Shown here: in pieces, positions 38,620-50,524 of the stretch
Layout of the letters: every line of letters begins with the position of its first letter
How positions within the stretch are numbered: position 1 is the stretch's first letter
Origin: Nepenthes gracilis
Lineage: Eukaryota; Streptophyta; Magnoliopsida; Caryophyllales; Nepenthaceae
NCBI GenBank assembly: GCA_033239525.1
Contig: BSYO01000025.1
Span: 4,436,001-4,500,000, forward strand
Direction of reading: 5' to 3'
DNA: 64,000 bases
The notes under the pieces: generated by a model
The model's database searches: none
What the model saw: only the letters and a program-made list of their open reading frames with translations
Told to the model about the DNA's origin: nothing
Made by a program: the position numbers and the translations under genes

Positions 38620-39721
38620 AGATTTCGGATGAAAGATTATTCATCAAGTGTGGCACCCATTGTAAAGGGTGATAGGTTCAATTTGAACCAATACCTAAAA
38701 AATGATTTTGAACGGGAACAAATGAAAAATATTCCATATGCTTCTACTGTTAAAAGTTTGATGTATACTCAAGTATGTATAAGATCTGGTATCGCATTTG
38801 CAGTTGGAATGTTGAAAAGATTTCAGAGTAATCTAGGTATGGATTACTGAAAAAGCTGCTAAGAAAGTAATGAGGTATTTCTAAGGTACCAAATATTACA
38901 TTCTTACATATAGACGAACTAACAATTTAAAAATATTGGGATACTTCAATTCAAACTTCGTTGGATATATTAATTCACATAAATCAACATCTGGTTATAT
39001 ATTTATATTTGCTAATGGAGTTGTATTCTGATGGAGTGTAGAGCAGACCTTGATTGCTACTTCCACTATGAAAGTCAAATTCGTTACTTATTTTGAGGCT
39101 ACAATATGGTGTATGGATGAGGAATTTCATATTTGGGTTTAAAGTGATCAATTCCATCTCAAGGCCATTGAAGATATATTGCGATAATTCAGTTACAGTT
39201 TTTCTGGCTAAAAATAATAAAAGTAGCAATCGAAATAAATATATCGACATTCAATTTTTAACCATGAAGGGACGTATTAAAGGAAAGAAAATTACTATTG
39301 AATATATTAATATTGAATTGATAATCGCTGATTATTTGATAAAAGGTATACCACCATTAAGGTTCAAAAATCTTGTAACAAAAATGGGATTAAATTTCAT
39401 TTTATAATTTTCATTGTATGGATAATAATATTTAATAAAATTTCTAATTATCTGTGATATTTCTCAAAATTTTGTGTACATATTAGTTGATTATTTTAAA
39501 AATGTTATTAATTATTAGACAAAGAATAAATATAAAGTTTATTCATAAAGTAACGTTACCGTATACGGATATGTCTTGAGAAATATAATATACTGTAATA
39601 TATAAATGATATTACTCATTATTAGAGGACTTATCGCTATGATTCGTATATTTATTTCTTAAATTTGAGAATTGATTAGTTTGGTTATCACATCAAGTAA
39701 AATATGGACCAAGTGGGAGAA

Positions 39722-40072
39722 TATTAATAATTCAATTTCATCCAGCTTTGAAACTGAAGCATTGGTGGCCCATATTTATTGCTGATAACTCTCTGCCATT
39801 ACTCTGATTTATTCTCCATCAATTTGCACCAGTAACGCCTCAATCAGATAACTGATTGAGTTATCTGTTAAATAGAGGCAATTTAGTTCTGTGCCCAAGC
39901 CATCTCCTCTGAAAAGACACCATCGGCGTTGAGATACGGGGCTTGGAAGTACAGAATCGTAAAAGCAGAGGAGCCGAAAATAGAGCAAACTAATGGCGGG
40001 AGGTTGGTGATCTTTTGTTTTATTCCACATTTTGATCTTTTATGGTTGTTTAGGCCAGTATAAATCCTTACA
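39722..40072 (+). repeat. 3' LTR of element E
   Basis: It begins TATTAATAATTC (TG mutated to TA) and ends CTTACA, followed by the target duplication TTAAG. Confidence 0.95.
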
Positions 40073-40077
40073 TTAAG

Positions 40078-41070
40078 TCCATATAACAAATCTATTATGA
40101 TTATGAGTATGGTTATATAAACCCCTAAACACCTTTGATTTTACCACAGTATTGGTAAATTAAGGCAAATACAAAAAGAAATGAAAAATAAAGAAAAACC
40201 ACCAGTAAAATATCCAAAAATAAAAAATGGAATAACATATACAAGAATAATAAAAATTGGAATAAGATCCAGAGCCCAAATGTTGGCAAAGATCTTCTCC
40301 TTCTCTAGCTTTCTCTCTTTGGCCACTGCCGAAAGAATGTCTCAACTTCTCGCAATAAAAGCCCTAAAAATAACGTGAAGTTTTTATACCCAAGGCTGAA
40401 GTTTAAATGCCAGTAGCATTTGAACACAACATTTGAAATTCGAATACCAAAGGCAAGTTTTGCCTATCTACACATTCTGTTATTAGCGTACAAATGTTCT
40501 ATCAAGTGTCTATCAGATGCACCTACTACTACTTAAGCATGAGCATCCAATTGTCTTTTTCAATGGCATAGCCGTTGGGTAATTAGTGATCTTGTGATAA
40601 AAAATAAGGACGAATTAGTAACTTTATTTTTTTATGCAATTTGTGTCCTGTAGGTCGCAATTTGAGTAAAAGTTATCAGAGTTCTCTGATTGGTCTTACT
40701 TTCAATCACGTTGCCCTTGGGGTCATAAGTGATCATACGGTTGGAAACAAGGACAAATAAACATAGGATTGTTTACCCAATTTGGCATCACGCACTACCC
40801 ATTTTGCAAAAAAGTTATCGAGTCTTCCCTAATTTGTCTCATATTCTACCGTAGAGCCCCTTGGGTTATAATTGATCATCTGGTTGAAAATAACACTAAG
40901 TGACTTACGTCGGTGCCATCAAATCCTCTCGTTGAAGAACCTCCTTCGCTCATGCACAAACCATCTAAACTTTCCGCGAAGCTCCATGGGGTTAATGAAT
41001 CAAAAAATGTGGATATATTTAATGTGTATAGACCTCACAATGGAATGACCCATCCAAACAAATTTTCTTT
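40078..41070 (-). repeat. Right piece of the element F 3' LTR
   Basis: A minus-strand TATA box GGTATAAAAACTT lies at 40380-40392. This LTR precedes, in minus orientation, the copia RNase H end near 41.1 kb. The left limit is set by the element E insertion. The right limit is approximate. Confidence 0.5.
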
Positions 41071-41079
41071 CATGACCTT

Positions 41080-42830
41080 GTGAGGACCATCATCATTCTG
41101 ATTATCTCTCGCACAACTTAGGCTTCCCTCTTTGCAGTGCCTTAACTAACATGTCCGAGCCTTTATCATTTGTCTTGGACTTATCTAGCATCGACAATTC
41201 TCAAACTAATACATTATGCACCAAATAACATCTCACATGTATGTGATTAGATCAAGAATAAAATGACAATTTCTTACAAAAATGAATTACGCTATAGAAA
41301 CAACACATATCACTCTTACTTGAAGCCATTATCACGGATGAACTTCTTCATCCAAATCATCTCCTTGCTCCTTTGATTACCGCTATGAACTCGGCTTTGG
41401 TGGTAGAGAGTGCAACACACTTCTACAACTTTGATTCCCATGATACTACTCCCAAGAATGTGATTAAATATCCCAAAGTGGACTTTCTAGAATTAAATAT
41501 CGCCTGCAATATCGGTGCTCATAAACCTGACTAAAATGGGCTTATCATTGCCAAAGCATATACTCTAAAAGTACTCCGAAGGTACCTAAGAACCTATTTC
41601 ACCGATAACCAATATTCCTTCCTTGGATTGAAAAGGAACCGAAAAACCACTCCCATCACAAGAACTATATCTAGCCCTGTACACTATGACATACATCAAA
41701 CTACAACCGCTAGAGCATAAGAAGTTGTACTCATTTTAGCCTTCTCTTCCTCCATAAAAAGACTTTGTCAAGCACAAAACTTGAAAAAATTGGCAAATGG
41801 GGCACAAACTTGCTTGAAGTTCTCTATATTAAAGCGTTGAAGCACTTTGTCGGTGTAACTCTCTTAGGACATCCATAGGTTCTTCCCCCTCCGATCACGA
41901 AAAATTTTCACATGGAGAATATGCTTCACCAGTCCCAAGTCTTTGATCGCAAAAGGCTTACTTAATTGCTTCTTCAACTCACCGATTTGGGACGCATTAC
42001 TCTCAACAATGAGTATGTCATTTATATAGAGAAAGCGGATTACAAAGTCTCCCTCAAAGAACTTTTGTACAAAAACACAATGGTTCAAAGTCATTTTCTA
42101 GTAGTCTTGCTCTACCATGATGATTCAAACTTCTTATACCATTGTCTTAGAGCTTATTTAAAATTATAAAAGCTCTTTTTCAAGCTATACACCACGTACT
42201 CCTTCCCCTTAACATTGAAACCCTCCAATTACTCCATGTAGATCTCCTCCTCCAAATCGCCATTGAGGATATCATCCGCATATCAAGTTATTCCACCTCA
42301 AGGTCAAGGCATGCCACCAAACCAAGTACAATATGAATAGAGGACATCTTCATTGCAGGAGAGAAGATCTTGAAATTTATACCCTTCCGTCAATTGAAAC
42401 CCTTTACAACCAACATTATTTTATACCTCGATTACGGATTGCCATCATTATACTTCAACCGATACACCTCATTGTTTTTGAATGCCTACTTGCCCTTAGG
42501 CATCTTCAACTCCTTGAACGTGTGATTCTCCTGCAACAACATCTCATTTTAGATAACATCAATCCACTCCTTATGCTCATCTTTCATCACTTCATCAAAG
42601 CATTCCAGATTATCACCATATGTAAGCAGCACATATTCATTAATCAATAAGCGAGTGAAAGGACGTTGATTTTTCATGAATCTTTAGAGTGGAATAACCG
42701 ATATAGGCTCGGAGACATCACTGTGAGTATCAGTATGACCGCCACCATGCTAATCTTCTACCTCCTCAAGGGTAGGAGCATCGCCTGCATCTTTGCCGTC
42801 TTCAATTTGGTTGGCCATCAACATTTTTAA
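41080..42830 (-). pseudogene. Copia reverse transcriptase-RNase H remnant F
   Basis: On the minus strand the RT start (EVMKDEHKEWIDV near 42600), the finger-palm region and the catalytic motif as YIND (42017-42028, normally YVDD) are followed by AIKDLGLVKHILHVKI. RNase H follows, with SWESKL and KCVALSTTKAEF near 41340-41440. Stops and frameshifts abound, and gag, protease and integrase are absent. It is Tork-like and related to element D. It lies directly 3' of the gene at 43.0-43.8 kb. Confidence 0.8.
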
Positions 42831-43034
42831 GAAATTTTGTTGGAAGAGTGAGATTAATTAGGCTAACTGTTAGTTTTAATTTTTTTTTTTTTTTACCATA
42901 AGGGTCTAAGATTTGCTTAACCAAAAATGTTAGGTTGATAGCTTGTTTTTAGGTAGTCAAATTAGAATTGGTACCAAATGTAGAATTGGTACCGGTAGGT
43001 TGATACTGGCAATTCCCAAGTACCAGTTTGAAAA

Positions 43035-43821
43035 TTAGGGGATGGCTACTATTTTCCTTAACAAATATTTCCGTTTCTCATAGAACTGTTCGACATCTAC
43101 AAACCAAACGGGGCTTAATTGGACTGAAACAGGAAAAAAATAAGAAAAAGGATATCGAGAAAAAGGTACCTTAATGACGGACGCGAGAATGGAGATATCA
43201 CCCTCGAGCTCCTTGTGTTGGTCATAGGTATTGCCAACGACAGGCCTAGCAGCATAAATTTCTTGAGCAGCGTGATCATTGTTCCTAATTGTTTTAAAAT
43301 CTGGCAATTCCTCTTCTCCTTTGGTCTCCGCATCTTTAGCATATAATCCCCTTTCTTCATATTCTCCTTCTATGACAGAAAAAGAGACTCCGAAATCATC
43401 TGAATCTAATTCCGGAGACTCGTATACGTAGCTAGAGAACCAGTTCCTCAGGTCTGGAAGCTCTGGCATCATTAATGTTAAGAAACAAAAGCAAAGTTAC
43501 ATAGTTTGGTTAAAATTAACAAAACTTTCAAGAGAAGATGACTTAGAAAGGTAATCTAAATATTCTTCAATGATTTCCACATTTTGGCACATTTTAAGAT
43601 AAATTGATGCTAGCTACCTGAAACCACTGAACATGAATCTGAGAGGCCAGAAACCTGTAGCGAATAAATTATGTAAGGGAATGGGACTAATTCAATCCTG
43701 ATTCTGCATTATCACTCACAATTTAAGGATTCTGGAGTAGAAAAACCGGAACCTGATGATTGCAGATGCCAATATGGGTCAGATCGCGCAGTTCTATTTC
43801 TTGATTCGATTGCTCTGCCAT
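43035..43821 (-). CDS. Short relative of the 23-25 kb gene, C-terminal part missing
   Basis: Exon 1 (43753-43821) encodes 23 residues from an ATG. Exon 2 (43618-43654) is 37 bases, the same length and phase as exon 2 of the 23-25 kb gene. Exon 3 starts at 43462 with ELPDLRNWFSSYVYESPELD. A donor at 43169-43168 follows IK, but no downstream exon with the repeats or the QLRLEGW tail is found; copia remnant F lies there instead. Read through, exon 3 stops at 43035-43037, giving an uninterrupted 177-residue frame. It is therefore either a truncated duplicate or a short functional form. A GCCAAT box lies about 110 bases upstream of the ATG (near 43935). Function is unknown. Confidence 0.6.
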
Positions 43822-43899
43822 TTCTGCACCTCTCCCTCTATGTCCGCCTTCTGTATGTTTGAGAGTGTAGTGTGAAGAGCGAAAAATTGGCAAAACATC

Positions 43900-46305
43900 G
43901 AATTTTCAAATCTCCCGGCAAGCAGTGCACTGATTGGCGGTAATCTAAAAATTTCAACATCATTTTGTTTTCTTTTTCCGCTTTTGTTTTCATATTTGGA
44001 TATAATTCTTAGTAAAAATTTAAAAAAAAATTAAATATAAAATACACTTCACATATAAAAGAGAAAATTATTAGTAAATTATATAAAATATAGGATTTGT
44101 ACCAAGGCTTTTTAATCAAATCCACATTCTAAATTACAAGATTTCCCAAATTTCAAATAAGATCTTCAAACCAACCCAACATTAAATCAAACATTAGTAT
44201 TAGAAATACTATATTGAGACTAAACGAGGCTCAAATATGAGAAATATATTGACAAGTTTGTGACAATATCTTAAATTTAACTGACCTATAATATTTTAAA
44301 TATAGAAAAAATTGTTTATCTAATTAGTATTTTCTTTTACTGTACGAACCTTACCATCGATTGCATGATGAAGCTAGCGCCCTAAAATGTGATCCTATGA
44401 TCGCTCGAATGATATGCCAATATTATCCGGTGCGTAAGAACTATTGAATAATTATTTTATGACAATTACTGTGCCTTTAACCCTAAAGAGCGGTGCTTGC
44501 AATACTAAAAAGGTAAATATTGCAATGGCATTGATTGAAAGTAGTATCGGCACTCAGCACATATCACTAAGCAAGTATACCAACTATCGATCATTGGATT
44601 ATTGTCCTCACAAAGCATCTCTCCCGCCTCGCCATAAATATAACTCCTCAAGTCATCTGTAGGGGACTTTAGGGCAGACCTTGAAAAACTTTGGGATCCA
44701 ATCTTTGTATTCGATTTTAGATGATATAAAAAACCTTTACTCTATTGAATTTCACACTGCCAAACATTTTAAGAAAATCCATCATAAGTCTACATATTAG
44801 TGGAAAAGAGAGAGAGAGCACTATTATTGGCTCTATAATCAAAATAAATATAAAAAAAATAAAAGAGTTAGGAGGTATCATGCAATTATCACTTAACGAG
44901 CTCATTAACTCTAAGAGGAAGACTCATTCTTTAATTTTATTTGTTTAGTAAGTAATATTCATAGCCATTTCGATGTGGTTCATCTTAAGTAGAAAAGAAT
45001 GAGACATACAAAAGAAAATTAACTAACTACTTAATAAATAAAATGCCAAAGAATTTTCTTTGAGGTATTTGAGAGTTCTTCAATTTAAATTATGAGTACA
45101 CATGGCTTTTTCAAGAAGTTGACAAAAAAAAAGACTTAATTCCTGGTCTAATGATTTTATTGTCCTATTTACTAGTTATTTTATACACAATTTCGAATGA
45201 TTGGAATTAAATATTTATCTTAAGAAGTATACTCTTCTCAAGCAGTTTACTCGACCCAAGTGATTGATAACATAACAAAAATCCTATATTTATTATCTCT
45301 ACATTACATGAGACCCACATTGTTATTCAACTAGAAGATGCCGACTTTATTTTCCAATTGATCTTTTCATACAGCAATTTAGCCCCCTTCTCATGCCCTA
45401 AACAGCAGTCTCAATGTCTAGTTCATATAAGTAGACAACTCTCTATTTCTTTTCGCTGCCTCGAGTTAAAATTGACTTAAATATTGAAAGGATTTTCTTT
45501 AAAGTATTATCTAGGTTCCTTTATAGTTATTATTATTCATATGAAGCAAGACCGAGAAACAAACTATCAATATCAAACTTCCTTCGTGGGTTACCTCTGT
45601 TATAAATCATATCCTCGATTCAAATACGCATCAAACTATATAATTTATACTATAATGTCATAATATTATGATAATTTTATTTCTCATCTGTAATTTATAT
45701 GTTAAAGAGATATAAGGCCCTTTGGGACATCATAAGGCAAGCATATAAATGCTAGCACAGAGAGAGACCACCAACTAGCTAGAGGAGAAGATACTTGTAG
45801 AACTCATCAAAGTTGGATTAAGGTAGGATTTGGGCCAGACTATTAAATTAGGCTAAATAGGACTACTCTTAGTTACTTAAATTAAAAGCTATAATCATAC
45901 TTGTTTATAGTTAAAATTAGTCTGATTAAAATTTTATTAATTTTAAGATTTTTAGTTAAAATTTATATTTATATAAAGTGTAATATTACTTGCCTTACCC
46001 TTACCCTTATCTACTTACAATTCAACTCTTTTCATGCATAGCCCATTGAAATTTAAAAAATAAGTAATAAATAAATTGGGTTCAATACATAAAGAGTGGA
46101 TTGTAATAGGTTATAGATGAGTACAACATTTTCTTATATAAAAATATATAATATATATAATATTTTAAAAAGAATATATCATTTAGATAAAAATATAATA
46201 TTTTTAGTCAGGTCTAGTATTTACTTTTGATGCATTCCTAAATCTAAATTTTTAACAAATTTAAGTTTATTTGGTCATCTGAATCCGATTCCATTCACCG
46301 AGTTT
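43900..46305. other. AT-rich intergenic DNA, no gene seen
   Basis: Only short frames without motifs are present. Some stretches are long A/T runs. Confidence 0.55.
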
Positions 46306-46309
46306 GGAC

Positions 46310-47267
46310 TCTACACACCACTATACCAAACAAGAGGTCGGGTACCGGTGGGATATCATCCCACTGAAAACATTCTGACACTCAAATTAGTAATCAACCT
46401 TCGACTTTTAAGAAGGTAAAAGGAAATAAAAGTAGTGAGAGAAGATTAAGAGTGTTTGGGATGAATATTTCATTTTAGACATGAGAGGCGTTCTTGTGGC
46501 TCTTGAGGAGTACAGTCTCTTATCCCTGTGTTCGCAAAGAACGTAGAGAGAGGGGGTGAGTGTGAGTCCTGTAAGCGTGAGAGTTTAAAAAATTGTCAGA
46601 ATACTAAGAACGCTTCTTAGTAGAGAAGTGAGCCTCTGAAATCTGGGTAATGAGCATGTATGATTTCAATAGTGAGCATTGTAGTCTTAGAAGTTATCGT
46701 GCCATAGAGTGGAGACTCTATGGGCTTTTATAGATGAAGTGTTGGGCAACCTTCCTTAGGCAGGAAAGTGTGATCCCTACACTCTGCTGAGTGACCTTCC
46801 TTAGTAGGAAGGCGTGATTTCAACAATCGGTTGGAATTGCTTCCTTTCCTGGCGGGCAATGGATCTCAAGATTACTCACCTTCCTTCTGCATCATGTTAC
46901 TGTTAGTGTTTACAGTTGGTAGAAATAGAGAATTTGGCACTTTCCTCATGTGACGTATGCTAATTCTATTAGCGCCTGTTAAAGTGAAGATTGTCTTTTG
47001 AAAATGTATAAAATTAGGAAAGAGAACTGTTGCTAGTCGTGTGCGGAGGAGTGGGCCCATCCGGGCCTAGCCCATGTGAGGATTGCTTTCTTGGGCTGGC
47101 TACCGTAGCTCTTCCCATCAACAAAAATATTGACCGTTTCATGGAGAGCCTGTTGGCCGCCCAATTTGGCCTCTCATCAGGCGTTGACAGTCCAAGCAGG
47201 CATATGGGTCTTCGTGAATTTGGGCCGTTTCTCCTATTGGGCCAACCCACCATAGGCATACCCATCA
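46310..47267 (-). repeat. 3' LTR of the left Tat arm
   Basis: On the minus strand it starts TGATGGGTATGCC directly after the polypurine tract. A TATA box CTATAAAAGC lies near 46724-46733. The far part has the ACTAATTTGAGTGTCAGAATG block (46390-46415), the gypsy-LTR motif. The left end near 46310 is approximate. Confidence 0.65.
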
Positions 47268-47280
47268 CTAGTCCCCCATG
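47268..47280 (-). other. Polypurine tract of the left Tat arm
   Basis: CATGGGGGACTAG on the minus strand directly precedes the LTR start TGATGGG. The same block recurs at 62723-62735 and, mutated, at 59528-59540. Confidence 0.75.
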
Positions 47281-47817
47281 CTGGTGGTCTAAATCCTGGT
47301 CTCCAACATGTTCACGATGGAAAGTGTCCGACTATCGTCCGTTAAGGTCTACTGGGCTAGTGACGGAGTTGTTGATCACCTAGCGCGAAGCCTAGCGTGC
47401 TTCTGAAATATTGACCAGATTAGTTGACCATCCAGGCCAAATTCTAGGAAGCTTGTTGAAGGAAGTGCTGACCGGATTTGTTGACTGTCAAAGTCAAACC
47501 CGGAGAACTTTTTGGAGTAGGAACAACGTACCATCATTAGTCGACCTGTCAGATGAAAAGGCGGCCACGTGTCTGCACGCAGTGAATTTAGGATCCCGAT
47601 AATTAATGTGTAGAGGATCTGATTCGACGGCATCCTTTCAGGAAACGACATATGGTAGTAATGATGGTGCATGTTTACGAGGCAGTTAGTGGGCTTTGTG
47701 TTCACACTGGCTTTTAAATTGTCTGTTCGTTTTATTTTAAATTTTTTCACTCTTTCCTTCTTCTTTCCTGGCCTGAAAAACCCTAAGTGTCTTGCTGCCT
47801 TCTCTGTTTCCACATCC

Positions 47818-49685
47818 ATGGCTTCCTCTATTGCTGATATTGTTTTGGTTCTCAGAGAAAATGACGTGAAAGAGTTGTATGTGGAGTACAATATTTCTAA
47901 GGAGATTACCTTCCGTGTTCCTGGGAAGGAGGACCGGGTATTCCTGCTACCTGAAGGATATGTGACTGTCTATGAAGCCCATTTGAGGAGTGGGCTTCGT
48001 CTTTCGGTCCCTCAGGAGCTACTGGACATCCTCACCGCCCTTCGGGTACTTATTGTGCGGCTTCATGCCAATGCCATGCAATATCTGTGTTCCCTTTACA
48101 TCTTTATGCGTCGTCACTCTCACATGCTGACGTGGACACTATTAGAGTGATGTTCCGATTTACTCAGAGTGCGGACTAGATTTCTCTGACTCCTCGAGAC
48201 CTTCTGATTACCCACGCCATCTATGACTCACTAAAGAATTGGGATGGTCGCTTCTTCTTCGCTCTTGTCACAGAGCCGTGGCCTTTATCTCGAGACTAGG
48301 GTAAGGTTCCGCAATCTTTCACTGGGACCCCGTAGAAGGAGGAGATTGCCACCATAGCCGATCTATTGGACCTAGTGAAGGAGAACCCTGAGGATTTTAG
48401 GATGGACTACCTCGTTTCCCGAGAGGAGACTAGGAGAGCACGGTTGGGGCCTCCCTCTCCACTCCAGAAGTTGAGGGCTCCTGCGTCGAAGGCCCTGCGG
48501 AGGAAGAAGAGGACCAGAGCCACGCTGATAGGTGCTCGTTCTTTTGATACTGCTTCCACCAGTCCAAAGCAAAAGAAGGCTGCCACGATGGCGCCTTCCT
48601 TGTCATCTTCTAGGCCAAACTACGTGGCCATTGGGCACCTTGCGGGAATGGGCGGCATATCGGGTATTGAAGCTAAGCTGGCTTTAGAGGCTTACGACGC
48701 CATGCTGAGTGCCAGGGCAAGCGGCGTTGTTATTTTGGCGCAACTTGCACTGGTGGAGTTGACATCAGTTCCACGACCAGAGCCGAAGGAACTAGCTCTC
48801 GAGCCGTCTGCTGAGATGCTTGTACTAGCCGACGACTTGTGAGCCGAGCCACGAGAGCCATCAGCTGAGCCGTTGGAGCCAACTATTGAGTCTCCAGTTG
48901 TGGAGCTACAGACTAACTTGCTGGAGAAGGTTTCGAAGCCCCTACTGTGCCTAAGAAGCCAGCGGGGATGAAGGACCTTTTAGAGGAGCTACCGGAGTAG
49001 CCTGCGGCGGAGGCCACTGCTAGTGCTGCCCAAGAGGGGTCCACCTCTAGTCTTCCGCCACCGGAGCTAAGGCCGCATGTCAGGCCAGTAAGACCGATGC
49101 GAAAGATCTGGCAGGTATACTTTTGTAATTCGCCCTGCCTTTAATTTTTCGTTATTGACCTTTGTCTTTTTCGCAGACTAATAAAGTCGCCAGCGCAATT
49201 GTTAAGGATCTAGGGTAGAGAGATAAGGATGCAAAACTGGAGACCGAATGGCTCGATGAGAAATTGGAGACTCTGAGGGCAGAGCATCGGGAGGATGTTG
49301 CTGCCCTGGAGTCTATGCTGGTAGGCCTCTAGGCGAAAAATGCTAGGTTAAGGGCGAAAAACATTGGCTTGAAGGATGTGTGGTGGCTAGCCTGGTGGAG
49401 GACAGTGACCGCCTGAAGAAGGAGAATACTTGCCTGAAGGAGGAGAATGATCGGGTCAAGAGGCCCATCAATCAGCTTGTGGGGCAGATGACTACTTTGG
49501 AGAATGAGCTGAGCCTCTGCATTCGTCCTCATGAGGTTGCAAACATAAGGCTGGCGAGGTTATGGGAGGGGATCAATATCAGCCGGCGTATCGTACGGTT
49601 GGTTGATCTTGATTTTTCGGTGGAGTTTATTGACCTATCGAATTGGTCTGCTCAGTGTCACGAGAGCCTTGTGGGAGAGCCATGA
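47818..49685 (+). pseudogene. Antisense extra ORF of the left Tat arm (putative gypsy-type transposon domain)
   Basis: It starts at ATG 47818 with MASSIADIVLVL. The first 110 residues fit the plant putative gypsy-type transposon domain (Transposase_28 family), with VFLLPEGYVTVYEAHLRSGL, whose function is unknown. A frameshift near 48125 and stops near 48175 and 48840 break the frame, though long open parts remain (48366-48842). An intron (49115-49176, GTATAC...TCGCAG) precedes a coiled-coil-like segment rich in K, E and L (49230-49560) ending WEGINISRRI and a tail. AATAAA at 49772-49777 could be its own poly(A) signal. Layout and intron position match the ORF at 56.8-58.9 kb. Host or element function is not known. 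Confidence 0.7.
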
Positions 49686-50149
49686 AGTGGTCGAGGGCCA
49701 CCACCGCCTCCTTAGTTTTTGTGACCTTAGCTCTCATTTGTTTAATGATGTAAATGTACACTGCCATAAGCAATAAAATGAGTGTTTTTATGGACGTTGT
49801 ATGCCTTCACTTTTATTACTATTTTTAGATTGTTCGTTGTTATCCTGGCCGGCCAACTTAGTGTACTGCTCACGAGTTGGCTGCCCGCTCTGTTTAAGGC
49901 GCCTCTGGTGCTTCTCGAAGGTCTTGGGTCCTTGGGGAGGCCTCAAGGTTGACGTTGATGTTAAACTTTCCTGGTACTTGCTTACGAGTAAGCCTTGGTT
50001 GTGTTGCCCGAGTGTAGGTTGGGCGGCCATCTTTGGAGGAGTATTTTGCTCCTGTCAACCATCGTTGACTAATTACGTTATCTTCTTTTGAAAGAGGTTG
50101 TCGCGTGTGCTGCGCTAGCCCCCTAAAATTTTAACCGCGAACGTGCCAC

Positions 50150-50340
50150 TTGGATGACCAAGGTTTATGTACAACCACTTATGGGCCGCCTGGATGACCG
50201 GGGTTTAGATTCGACCAGTTATGGGCCGCTCGGACGATCGAGGTTTAAAGTACGACCGCTCATGGGCTGCCTAGATAACCAAGGTTTAAATACGACTACT
50301 CACAGGCCACTTTAATGACCAAGGTTTAGTAACGAGCGGG
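50150..50340. repeat. About 41-bp tandem repeats, four to five degenerate copies
   Basis: Each unit carries GGTTTA, a TACGACC-like word, CATGGGCCGC and GGATGACC. They fill the spacer between pol and the extra ORF of the left Tat arm. Confidence 0.8.
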
Positions 50341-50524
50341 TAAAAATTCACCCAACTTAGGGATAGTCTAGGTCGCCTAGCCCTGCAATGAGAAAGATAT
50401 ACAGGCATGCAATATTTATAAAATGAAGTACAAACACATCATGTAAAAGAGAATATTTATTTTATTAATTGAAAGCATAATACAAGTAATTACATTCAAA
50501 TATATGGACTACCTACCTGGACTC

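Larger units (their letters stand above)
34960..39410 (+). pseudogene. Decayed copia gag-pol of element E
   Basis: Gag of the UBN2 type is readable from about 34965 (CERWERSNHLSL) to 35500, with stops. The protease/integrase junction is open at 35607-35846. Integrase runs from about 35930 to 36780, with RSDRGGE at 36289-36309 and a VERRNR block. Reverse transcriptase begins near 37190 and is split at 37492 by the TRIM. It resumes at 38061 and contains a 136-bp internal duplication. RNase H extends from about 38960 to 39400 (open at 39093-39407). There are numerous stops. Confidence 0.85.
33413..40072 (+). mobile_element. Copia LTR retrotransposon E, nested, with exact target duplication
   Basis: LTRs of 352 and 351 bp (33413-33764 and 39722-40072) flank gag, protease, integrase, reverse transcriptase and RNase H remnants. 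TTAAG at 33408-33412 and 40073-40077 is a perfect 5-bp target duplication. The primer site TTGGTATCAGAGA (33766-33778) is nearly canonical. The polypurine tract AAGTGGGAGA lies just before the 3' LTR. The element is inserted in the LTR of element F and is itself split by a TRIM at 37493-38055. Confidence 0.95.

Noticed and set aside
42333..42650. 105-codon plus-strand frame
   Set aside because: It is the antisense shadow of the minus-strand copia RT remnant F.
47376..47891. 171-codon minus-strand frame
   Set aside because: It overlaps the start of the plus-strand Tat extra ORF and its leader and has no known domain.
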